A program made the translations under genes and the position numbers. Source: Caldifarciminota bacterium (GTDB lineage: Bacteria > Hydrothermota > Tepidihabitantia > Tepidihabitantales > JAOUPE01). Taken from it: a DNA stretch of 5,001 nucleotides. This document shows positions 1 through 4,780 of this stretch, in pieces. The stretch spans positions 1 to 5,001 of the forward strand of contig JAOUPE010000135.1 in the NCBI GenBank assembly GCA_029880025.1, written 5' to 3'. The notes beneath the pieces are model-generated. The model was not told where the DNA came from. It made no database searches and saw only the letters and a program-made list of their open reading frames with translations. Each line of letters starts with the position of its first letter. The stretch's first letter is position 1.

Positions 1-1
1 T

Positions 2-259
2 CCTGAACCGGTCTTTGTCACCCATGGGCTTGAGGTTGTTGGCTATCCGAAGATTGTCGGCAAAGACCATTTGCGTTTCAAGGTGCGTGAGAATAAAGAG
101 TGTGTGTTTGATGTCATCGCCTTTGGTAAAAGCGAAGCGATATTGAAACTGGTCAAAGGACAAGAAGACCACCTGGACACGGTCTATTATTTAGATGAAA
201 ATAGTTTTGCCGGTAAGACCAGACTGCAACTGAAAATCAAAGATATGCGAATCCGGTGA
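2..259 (+). CDS. recJ: Single-stranded-DNA-specific exonuclease RecJ, C-terminal end (5' truncated by window)
   Basis: RecJ is a 5'-3' single-strand DNA exonuclease that works in RecF-pathway recombination, mismatch repair and processing of stalled forks. Only the last 85 residues are visible. The reading frame is open from base 2, so the first in-frame TTG (71) is internal and not a start. The visible part matches the C-terminal OB-like domain of RecJ: PEPVF, then GLEVVGYPKIVGKDHLRFKV, a FDVIAFGKSE segment, a YYLDENSF segment and the terminal LQLKIKDMRI, which is the usual RecJ ending just before the stop (TGA at 257-259). The catalytic DHH and DHHA1 domains lie outside the window, so their integrity cannot be judged. 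I see no GC-rich hairpin plus T-run terminator after the stop. The following 235 bases separate it from a gene with its own promoter, so recJ is probably the last gene of its own transcript. The family call rests on remembered RecJ C-termini, not on a search. Confidence 0.85.
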   Translation, partial: PEPVFVTHGLEVVGYPKIVGKDHLRFKVRENKECVFDVIAFGKSEAILKLVKGQEDHLDTVYYLDENSFAGKTRLQLKIKDMRIR

Positions 260-406
260 ACTATTAGCCCAAAAAGTGGATGAATCTGCTTAGGGGAACC
301 AATACCAAATTTAAAACCTGCCCATTAATAGCGGTTCGATAATAAATCGCTGTCGTCGTTACAAATTGCCAGAATAAAATATTTTTAAAAGCCTCATTTT
401 ATCCCG

Positions 407-435
407 TTGACAAAGCTTTAACTTTTCAGTAAAAT
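407..435 (+). promoter_or_regulatory. Sigma70-type promoter for the HgcC-like/arsM unit
   Basis: A perfect -35 box TTGACA (407-412) and a near-consensus -10 box TAAAAT (430-435) are separated by the ideal 17 bases. Transcription would start near 442, giving a leader of about 50 bases before the ATG at 495, enough to carry the strong Shine-Dalgarno AAGGAGG at 484-490. The -10 box and start region are embedded in repeated TTCAG half-sites (separate entry), so the promoter is probably repressible. Confidence 0.75.
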
Positions 436-451
436 TCAGTATATGCTGAAT
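425..451 (+). promoter_or_regulatory. Probable operator: direct TTCAGTA repeats plus ATTCAG-N6-CTGAAT palindrome over the -10 box
   Basis: TTCAGTA occurs at 425-431 and again at 435-441, exactly 10 bases (about one helical turn) apart. The second copy is also the left arm of a perfect 6-base inverted repeat: ATTCAG (434-439), six bases, CTGAAT (446-451). The centre ATAT (441-444) is itself symmetric. The elements cover the -10 box and the expected transcription start, the usual place for a repressor of a metal or metalloid gene. ArsR/SmtB dimers bind AT-rich palindromes of about this size, and AbrB/SpoVT proteins often autoregulate, so either a distant ArsR or the adjacent HgcC-like protein could be the ligand. 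No ArsR gene is present in this window. The repeats are directly visible; their function is inference. Confidence 0.5.
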
Positions 452-494
452 ATTCTGATTTATTGGAATTGTTGGAATAATTTAAGGAGGAATT

Positions 495-788
495 ATGGCA
501 AAACGACCTAAATCCAAAGTTTCCTGTAAAGTAGAAATTGGCGGTTCGGGTTGTTGTAATATCGAATCGCTGATTACGATTGACGACCGGGGTCAGATGG
601 TTTTGCCCAAAGAAGTCCGAAAAAAAGCAAACATTCGACCGGGTGATAAAATGGCGGTAGTGACCTGGATTAAAGAAGGTAAAACTTGCTGTATATCATT
701 GATTAAAGCTGATGAATTTTCTGGACCGCTCAAGGGTATCCTCGAGCCAATGGCAAAAGAAATAACCAAGAAAGGCGGTACCAAATAA
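495..788 (+). CDS. AbrB/SpoVT-type swapped-hairpin protein with two CC pairs (HgcAB-associated / HgcC-like)
   Basis: This is a 97-residue cytoplasmic protein. Residues about 25-72 have the AbrB/MazE/SpoVT swapped-hairpin pattern: LITIDDRGQMVLPKEVRKKANIR, then PGDKMAVV, then a second strand ending ISLIKAD. This fold binds DNA as a dimer. Unlike ordinary antitoxins, it has cysteine pairs at C20-C21 and C65-C66 plus C11, and an amphipathic-looking C-terminal tail (about 78-91) ending in GG-rich, basic residues. I recall this Cys-pair form from genes annotated as HgcAB-associated protein (HgcC) and from neighbours of arsM; hgcA and hgcB themselves are not in the window. The start at 495 is supported by AAGGAGG at 484-490, four bases upstream, and by the promoter at 407-435. 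It lies 62 bases before arsM on the same strand and is probably cotranscribed. The cysteines could bind As(III) or Hg(II) and alter DNA binding, but that is inference; the role of the family is not settled to my knowledge. Confidence 0.8.
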   Translation: MAKRPKSKVSCKVEIGGSGCCNIESLITIDDRGQMVLPKEVRKKANIRPGDKMAVVTWIKEGKTCCISLIKADEFSGPLKGILEPMAKEITKKGGTK

Positions 789-791
789 AAC

Positions 792-854
792 ATGGAAGAA
801 TATGATGAAAACCACAGATTAACACAGATGAACACAGAAAGAAGGGGAAAATGA
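792..854 (+). CDS. Tiny 20-codon ORF overlapping the arsM start (possible leader, doubtful)
   Basis: ATG at 792 opens a 20-codon frame that ends with TGA at 852-854. That stop overlaps the arsM ATG (851-853) in an ATGA arrangement typical of translational coupling. The middle of the peptide (about ENHRLTQMNTE) is encoded by three tandem 10-base repeats. Upstream there is only a weak, distant purine stretch (about 771-778), so independent initiation is doubtful; ribosomes ending the previous gene at 788 could reinitiate here. It may equally be chance reading through a dispersed repeat. No function is claimed. Confidence 0.2.
   Translation: MEEYDENHRLTQMNTERRGK
811..840 (+). repeat. Three tandem 10-base repeats (consensus AACACAGATK)
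   Basis: Three units follow each other without gaps: ACCACAGATT (811-820), AACACAGATG (821-830) and AACACAGAAA (831-840). They fill the short gap between the HgcC-like gene and arsM, right up to the arsM ribosome-binding region. Sequences of this CACAGATTAACACAGATG type recur as dispersed short repeats in many unrelated environmental genomes; this is from memory. The element is therefore more likely an inserted mobile or expanded repeat than part of the arsenic unit. It forms no strong hairpin by eye. Confidence 0.7.
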
Positions 855-1678
855 AAGAAGAAAAAATTAAGAAAAGTGTAAGAGAAAGCTATGGCAAGAT
901 TGCGAAAAACCAAAGTTCGTGTTGCGCTCCAGTCGAATCCTGTTGTAACAAGGATACGGCAACCGATATTAGCAAAAAGCTGGGTTACACTGAGGCTGAA
1001 CTTAAGGCTGTACCAGAAGGAGCAAATTTAGGGCTTGGTTGCGGTAATCCAGTGGCACTGGCTTCTTTAAAAGAGGGCGAAACCGTAGTCGACCTTGGTA
1101 GCGGAGCTGGGTTTGATTGCTTTCTTGCCGCTAATAAAGTAGGCGAGCAAGGAAGAGTTACCGGCATTGATATGACACCTGAGATGATTGATAAAGCCCG
1201 CGAGAATGCAAAAAAGGGTGATTTTCAAAATGTCGAGTTCCGGCTGGGCGAAATCGAAAACCTGCCGGTTCCGGATAATACCGCGGATATTGTTATTTCC
1301 AATTGCGTAATCAACCTGGTGCCGGACAAAGCAAAGGTCTTTAAGGAAGTGTTCCGGACCTTAAAACCAGGCGGACGGATGATGATTTCGGACATTGTTT
1401 TAGCTAAAGAACTGCCGAATGAAATAAAAAATTCGGTTAGTGCTTATGTCGGTTGTCTTTCCGGCGCGATACTGAAGGACGAATATTTGAAAATAATAAA
1501 AAATGTCGGATTCGGAAAGATTGAGATAATGCATGAAACATCGCCCGAATTTGAATTACTGGCAAATGACCCGACTGCCCAGGCATTTATGAAACAATAT
1601 AAGTTATCCTCCGAGCAAGCCAGAGATATTTTACGTTCGATTGTCAGTATAAATCTATCAGCTATAAAACCGAACTGA
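851..1678 (+). CDS. arsM: Arsenite S-adenosylmethionine methyltransferase ArsM
   Basis: The 275-residue cytoplasmic enzyme transfers methyl groups from S-adenosylmethionine to trivalent arsenic, giving mono-, di- and trimethylated products that are exported or volatilised. The Rossmann-type SAM site is clear: motif I VVDLGSGAGFD (79-89), acidic motif GIDMT (105-109, D107), motif NLPVPDNTADIVISNCVINL (137-156) and LKPGGRMMISD (171-181). The three As(III)-binding cysteines are present: C64 in LGLGCGNP, C152 in ISNCVINL and C202 in YVGCLSGA. The 50-residue gap between the last two equals that of human AS3MT C156/C206. The N-terminus adds two CC pairs (C24-C25, C31-C32), common in microbial ArsM. 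A helical C-terminal extension covers about 231-275. ATG 851 has a purine-rich GAAGGGG (841-847) just upstream; the spacing of three bases is short but usable. Length and motifs indicate a complete, probably active gene. It is likely cotranscribed with the HgcC-like gene from the promoter at 407-435, as no closer promoter is evident. Confidence 0.93.
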   Translation: MKEEKIKKSVRESYGKIAKNQSSCCAPVESCCNKDTATDISKKLGYTEAELKAVPEGANLGLGCGNPVALASLKEGETVVDLGSGAGFDCFLAANKVGEQGRVTGIDMTPEMIDKARENAKKGDFQNVEFRLGEIENLPVPDNTADIVISNCVINLVPDKAKVFKEVFRTLKPGGRMMISDIVLAKELPNEIKNSVSAYVGCLSGAILKDEYLKIIKNVGFGKIEIMHETSPEFELLANDPTAQAFMKQYKLSSEQARDILRSIVSINLSAIKPN

Positions 1679-1883
1679 TAACTATTAGGAGTAGATTGGA
1701 CCGACATCAAACTAAATATCCCCTGTTCTTTATGGGTCAGTGATGTGGAATAAATAGTCAAACCATCAAAAATCAATTGATAAGCTAAGCATTGTGAGTC
1801 GAGTGGGGCTGTGTTTTAACATTAAGAATTTTATCTTCTCTGTGAAAATCTTGTAGTTGACGTCACCTGGGATAACAAGGAAA

Positions 1884-1896
1884 CCGCCTGAGGCGG
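1884..1896. repeat. GC-rich mini-palindrome CCGCCTGAGGCGG
   Basis: CCGCC (1884-1888) and GGCGG (1892-1896) form a perfect five-pair GC stem around a TGA loop. It stands out in AT-rich surroundings and has no T-run, so it is not an ordinary terminator. Short palindromes of this kind (CCGCCTGAGGCGG and its CTCAG form) are, from memory, frequent dispersed elements in several candidate-phylum genomes. Confidence 0.5.
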
Positions 1897-1910
1897 ACTA
1901 ATGTCGCAAA

Positions 1911-1936
1911 GTCAAGACCTGACTCAAAGGCTTGAC
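1911..1936. repeat. Inverted repeat GTCAAG-a-CCT / AGG-CTTGAC overlapping the -35 box
   Basis: The left arm GTCAAG (1911-1916) and CCT (1918-1920) pairs with AGG (1928-1930) and CTTGAC (1931-1936). This makes a nine-pair stem with one bulged A (1917) and a seven-base loop (1921-1927). The right arm contains the first five bases of the TTGACA -35 box at 1932-1937, so a protein bound here, or a cruciform, would affect the promoter. The left part (CAAGACCTGACTC) resembles dispersed CAAGACCTGACCCC-type repeats that I associate with REP-like elements; that link is from memory and untested. Confidence 0.5.
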
Positions 1937-1958
1937 AATCCTTGTAGGTATTTATAAT
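1932..1958 (+). promoter_or_regulatory. Sigma70-type promoter for the propeller gene
   Basis: A perfect -35 box TTGACA (1932-1937) and a perfect -10 box TATAAT (1953-1958) are separated by 15 bases, shorter than the ideal 17. Transcription would start near 1965. This places any start codon at 1932 (the TTG within the -35 box) out of play, and puts ATG 1968 at or within a few bases of the RNA 5' end, whereas ATG 2043 or 2052 would have a leader of about 80 bases. Confidence 0.65.
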
Positions 1959-2042
1959 AGAATAATTATGAGTCGTTTGAAGACCATCCCCCTAACGTTT
2001 AAAAACAGAAAAAAGATTTTTTTACGTTCTGATTTAATAGTA

Positions 2043-4322
2043 ATGAGTTACATGTTGAAAAAGATTTATTATCTTTTGTTCCTATTACCATTGATTCACT
2101 CAAGCATTGCCTTTAGCGCATGGAGCCCATTGTCGGGTCCTTTTGGTAGTGGCAATATTCGTGCCATAGCGATTAGCCAGTCCAATCCACAAACTCTTTA
2201 TCTTGCTGATTGGGAAAGTGGCGTTTTTAAATCCACTGATGAAGGCGAAACCTGGGCTGCCAAGCGTAATGGACTTACTGATTGGCGCGGGCAAGGAATT
2301 GCTATTGACCCTACCGATGAGAATATCGTGTACCTCAACACTTATTGGCAGGGGCTTTTTCGAAGCACGGACGGTGGTGACAGTTGGGTTCTATGTCTTC
2401 CTGGAACGCATCCAGCCGTAACCGCACATCCAACCGAACCTAATATAGTCTATACTGTTCAAGGCTCCAATTTTTTAAAAAGCACTGACCAGGGTATAAC
2501 CTGGGATTCTTTGGGGTCGTTGAACTTAAACGGCGAAGTCTTCTCTATTGCCATAGCTCAGGCTAATCCACAGATTATCTATGTAGCGGCAGGTTGGAAC
2601 GGTGGTATGCCATCCGGGGTAGCTAAAAGCACTGATGGCGGTTTGACCTGGGCACACCTGACCAATGGTATACCTGATTATGGCGCGGGTGATGTAAAGA
2701 TTGACCCCCAGGATACTAATACGGTCTTTGTTGCGGCTTCGCCTGGAGTTTACCGAACCTTCAATGGCGGTGCCGATTGGACACAGGTGCTGGCAAGAAC
2801 GAATAATCAATTTCGAAGTGTTGGTATCGACCTTGATTCTTCTAATATCATCTATGCCGGAACCTGTGCTTGGGGACTGCCTAATTCGAACTTAAGTGAG
2901 GGTCTGTTCAAAAGTACTGACCAAGGCACCACCTGGTTTGAAGCAAATAATGGTCTGCTTGATAACAATATTCAATGTATAGCAATAAATCCTCTAAACC
3001 CATCGATACTTTATTGTGGAATATATAACTGCAATCAAGGAGGCTCGATTGGGGTATACAAAAGCACTGACCGCGGCATAACCTGGTTTTCCTCGAATTC
3101 TGGAATCACTCAGTCCATCTGGACACTGGCGGTTCTGCCGGACAATTCTCAAACCATCTGGGCAGGCACTTATGGTGGTGGTGCATATAAATCTGAGGAT
3201 GATGGACTAACCTGGCAACAAAAGAATAATGGCATAACCGACCAAAGGGTCCAAGGTCTCGCAATCGACCCATCCGAACCAAATCAAATCTATACTGCGA
3301 CCACAAGTTATCAAGGAAGCGGTGGAATATTTAAAACCACGAATGGTGGTGAAAACTGGACCAAGGTCTGGGATTCAGCCGCCTGCTCCAGAATCGCGAT
3401 TGATATTTCAAGACCGAGCCGCATCTGGGCTGGCGCACAGTATCCTGGTTATATCCTAAGAAGTACTGATTATGGATTGAACTGGCAGATTATGTTCAAC
3501 ACCGGTAATGGCGAGATGATCCGGTCAATTTGTGTTGACCCGGCTGATTCTCAAATTGTCTATGTCGGCGATTACAGTTCATTATACAAGAGTGAGAACG
3601 GCGGCAGTTCTTGGACTGACATTACGCCGCCGGTCAATGGAGAATTTAACTCGATAGTGGTAGACCCCATAGTTCATGAGGTTGTTTATGTGGGCGTGGC
3701 AGATTGGGGCGATTCCCTGGACAGCGGTGTCTGGAAGAGTGATGATGGCGGTTTAACCTGGACACGAATCTGCACTATAAGAAAGGTTGGACCTTTGGTC
3801 ATGGCACCCCAGGACAACCAAACCCTTTATCTTGGCTCCTATTGGCATGGCGTATTTGTAACAAAAGATGGCGGAAATACCTGGAATGAGTGGAACGCTG
3901 GATTTGAACAGACCAGCCTCTCCATCATTTGCCTTGGTCTCAGGGATTCAATCAAGGCTTATGCTGGTCTATATGTGGATGGTCTTTTTATGCGTCCGAT
4001 AAGTGTCGGTATCGAGAAAACATCTGATAGATTAATGATTGAGCACTCGAATCGGGTTATCCAGTGTTCGCCCAATCCCTTCATCTTATCCACCAATATT
4101 AGGTTCCAACTAAATCTTAAAAGCAAGGTTTCTATCAAAATTTACAATCGTAATGGGCAATTGGTAAAGACATTGGTCAATGGACTGATTGACCCGGCAA
4201 TTTATGAAGTAAACTGGAATGGTCAGGATGGGTTAGGCAAAAAGGTTCCAGCCGGTATTTACTTTGTCCGGTTCGAGCAGGCTAATTACCAGGAGATTGT
4301 AAAGGTCATTTTGTCCCGATAA
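2043..4322 (+). CDS. Secreted Asp-box (BNR-like) beta-propeller protein with C-terminal T9SS sorting domain
   Basis: This exported protein has about 759 residues from the start at 2043. A signal peptide follows the start: basic LKK, a hydrophobic run IYYLLFLLPLIHSSIAF, and likely cleavage near AFSA-W. The body carries 13 Asp-boxes of the S-T-D-x-G-x-T-W type, at 2232, 2364, 2481, 2628, 2757, 2913, 3063, 3192, 3336, 3462, 3591, 3738 and 3861, on average 45 residues apart. Each follows an IDP...VYVG-type strand. This is the sortilin/VPS10, GH74 and BNR-like propeller pattern; 13 blades suggest two stacked propellers. The last about 88 residues (4056-4319) form an Ig-like T9SS/FlgD-type domain: SPNPF, VSIKIYNRNGQLVKTL, NWNGQDGLGKKVPAGIYFVRFE and terminal KVILSR. 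The substrate is unknown; glycan hydrolysis cannot be claimed because Asp-boxes are structural. The frame is open upstream to TTG 1932 (inside the -35 box) and ATG 1968. I chose 2043 because it leaves a normal short n-region; 2052 (MLKK) is equally possible. No start has a good Shine-Dalgarno. Confidence 0.85.
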   Translation: MSYMLKKIYYLLFLLPLIHSSIAFSAWSPLSGPFGSGNIRAIAISQSNPQTLYLADWESGVFKSTDEGETWAAKRNGLTDWRGQGIAIDPTDENIVYLNTYWQGLFRSTDGGDSWVLCLPGTHPAVTAHPTEPNIVYTVQGSNFLKSTDQGITWDSLGSLNLNGEVFSIAIAQANPQIIYVAAGWNGGMPSGVAKSTDGGLTWAHLTNGIPDYGAGDVKIDPQDTNTVFVAASPGVYRTFNGGADWTQVLARTNNQFRSVGIDLDSSNIIYAGTCAWGLPNSNLSEGLFKSTDQGTTWFEANNGLLDNNIQCIAINPLNPSILYCGIYNCNQGGSIGVYKSTDRGITWFSSNSGITQSIWTLAVLPDNSQTIWAGTYGGGAYKSEDDGLTWQQKNNGITDQRVQGLAIDPSEPNQIYTATTSYQGSGGIFKTTNGGENWTKVWDSAACSRIAIDISRPSRIWAGAQYPGYILRSTDYGLNWQIMFNTGNGEMIRSICVDPADSQIVYVGDYSSLYKSENGGSSWTDITPPVNGEFNSIVVDPIVHEVVYVGVADWGDSLDSGVWKSDDGGLTWTRICTIRKVGPLVMAPQDNQTLYLGSYWHGVFVTKDGGNTWNEWNAGFEQTSLSIICLGLRDSIKAYAGLYVDGLFMRPISVGIEKTSDRLMIEHSNRVIQCSPNPFILSTNIRFQLNLKSKVSIKIYNRNGQLVKTLVNGLIDPAIYEVNWNGQDGLGKKVPAGIYFVRFEQANYQEIVKVILSR
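2232..3884 (+). repeat. Coding repeat array: 13 Asp-box units, period about 45 codons
   Basis: The eight-residue Asp-box recurs 13 times, with spacings of 117 to 156 bases. The units include STDEGETW, STDGGDSW, STDQGITW, STDGGLTW, TFNGGADW, STDQGTTW, STDRGITW, SEDDGLTW, TTNGGENW, STDYGLNW, SENGGSSW, SDDGGLTW and TKDGGNTW. The DNA of the units is diverged, so this is an old protein repeat and not a recent tandem duplication. Unit 5 and unit 13 keep the G and W but vary the first residues. Confidence 0.85.
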
Positions 4323-4520
4323 AATAAACAAGCGGTAATGGTGGATGTGCCTTATTCTTCGCCCGATGACATCGTTTGTTTTAGGCATACTGCTGGGTAT
4401 GGCATAATTGGTTTAATTAACAAAATAATATACCCTTCTACTGAAAAGTATTATACACTGAATTTACCCAATACTTCTGCGCCAAACTCAAACGTCAGTA
4501 TGATTAGCATGGAGCGTTCA

Positions 4521-4548
4521 TTGACAGTGGCAAATTTTAAAGTAAAAT
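4521..4548 (+). promoter_or_regulatory. Sigma70-type promoter immediately upstream of the DUF433 gene
   Basis: TTGACA (4521-4526) and TAAAAT (4543-4548) are separated by 16 bases. Only seven bases lie between the -10 box and the ATG at 4556, so the RNA would start at or about one base before the start codon. No Shine-Dalgarno is present, which fits a leaderless message. The 198 bases before this promoter (4323-4520) hold nothing I can support. Confidence 0.6.
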
Positions 4549-4555
4549 AACTGAG

Positions 4556-4780
4556 ATGGAACAGTTTGAAAGAATAACTATAGATTCTAAGGTGTTTGGG
4601 GGTAAGCCCTGTATCCGAGGCATGAGATTTCCCGTTTCCAAGGTCTTAGACCTTTTAGCCTCAGGAATGACCGTAGAAGAAATCCTCAAAGATTATCCCT
4701 ATCTTGAGCGCGAAGATATTCTTCAAGCCATCAAATATTCGGCTTGGATTCTCGAAGAAGAAAAAGTAGAAATAAGTTAA
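4556..4780 (+). CDS. DUF433 family antitoxin (VapB45-like)
   Basis: This 74-residue protein matches the DUF433 family (PF04255) over its whole length: ERITID (5-10), the hallmark GGKPCIRGMRFPV (15-27), a helix VLDLLASGMTVEEILKDYP (30-48) and LEREDILQAIKYSAW (50-64). DUF433 proteins are small helix-turn-helix-like antitoxins, usually encoded just upstream of a PIN-like DUF5615 toxin. They neutralise the toxin and are thought to bind their own promoter. Here the stop TAA (4778-4780) shares its last base with the ATG of the toxin gene (TAATG), the expected coupled arrangement. All core residues are present, so the antitoxin looks intact. The ATG at 4556 has no Shine-Dalgarno but lies directly below a strong promoter, suggesting leaderless translation. 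The gene is short and fits the normal family length of roughly 70-80 residues. Confidence 0.9.
   Translation: MEQFERITIDSKVFGGKPCIRGMRFPVSKVLDLLASGMTVEEILKDYPYLEREDILQAIKYSAWILEEEKVEIS

Larger units (their letters stand above)
1679..2042. other. Non-coding interval between arsM and the propeller gene
   Basis: No convincing gene lies here in any frame. The first 180 bases (1679-1860) are AT-rich, carry many stops and show no recognisable motif. TATCAG (1656-1661) and CTGATA (1675-1680) could form a weak six-pair stem across the arsM stop, but there is no T-run, so I do not call a terminator. The last 180 bases hold the GC mini-hairpin at 1884-1896, the inverted repeat at 1911-1936 and the promoter at 1932-1958, then about 75 bases before the preferred start. 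If the upstream ATG at 1968 is used, the interval is correspondingly shorter. Confidence 0.6.

Noticed and set aside
260..406. Possible recJ terminator or riboswitch in the gap before the HgcC-like promoter
   Set aside because: Only four-pair stems such as CGAT/ATCG are visible. There is no GC-rich hairpin with a T-run and no recognisable riboswitch core.
811..840. CRISPR-like array
   Set aside because: The 10-base units are contiguous with no spacers and are far shorter than CRISPR repeats.
593..913. 106-codon ORF on the - strand
   Set aside because: It runs antisense to the HgcC-like gene and the arsM start. The Phe/Leu-rich, CVNLWF-like stretch is simply the reverse reading of the CACAGAT tandem repeats.
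1656..1680. TATCAG...CTGATA stem at the arsM stop as a terminator
   Set aside because: It has only six mostly AT pairs, a 13-base loop and no T-run afterward. It is too weak to call.
1444..1776. 110-codon ORF on the - strand running into the arsM 3' region
   Set aside because: Most of it is antisense to conserved arsM codons. The part outside arsM (1679-1776) shows no recognisable motif or ribosome-binding site.
2232..3884. Sialidase or glycosidase activity for the Asp-box protein
   Set aside because: Asp-boxes mark the propeller fold, not catalysis. No sialidase FRIP/RIP motif or identifiable catalytic residues are seen, so no enzymatic function is assigned.
4338..4550. 70-codon + strand ORF just after the propeller gene
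   Set aside because: It has no Shine-Dalgarno and no recognisable family motif, and its last 30 bases are the promoter of the DUF433 gene: its TAA stop overlaps the TAAAAT -10 box. It is probably a chance open frame.
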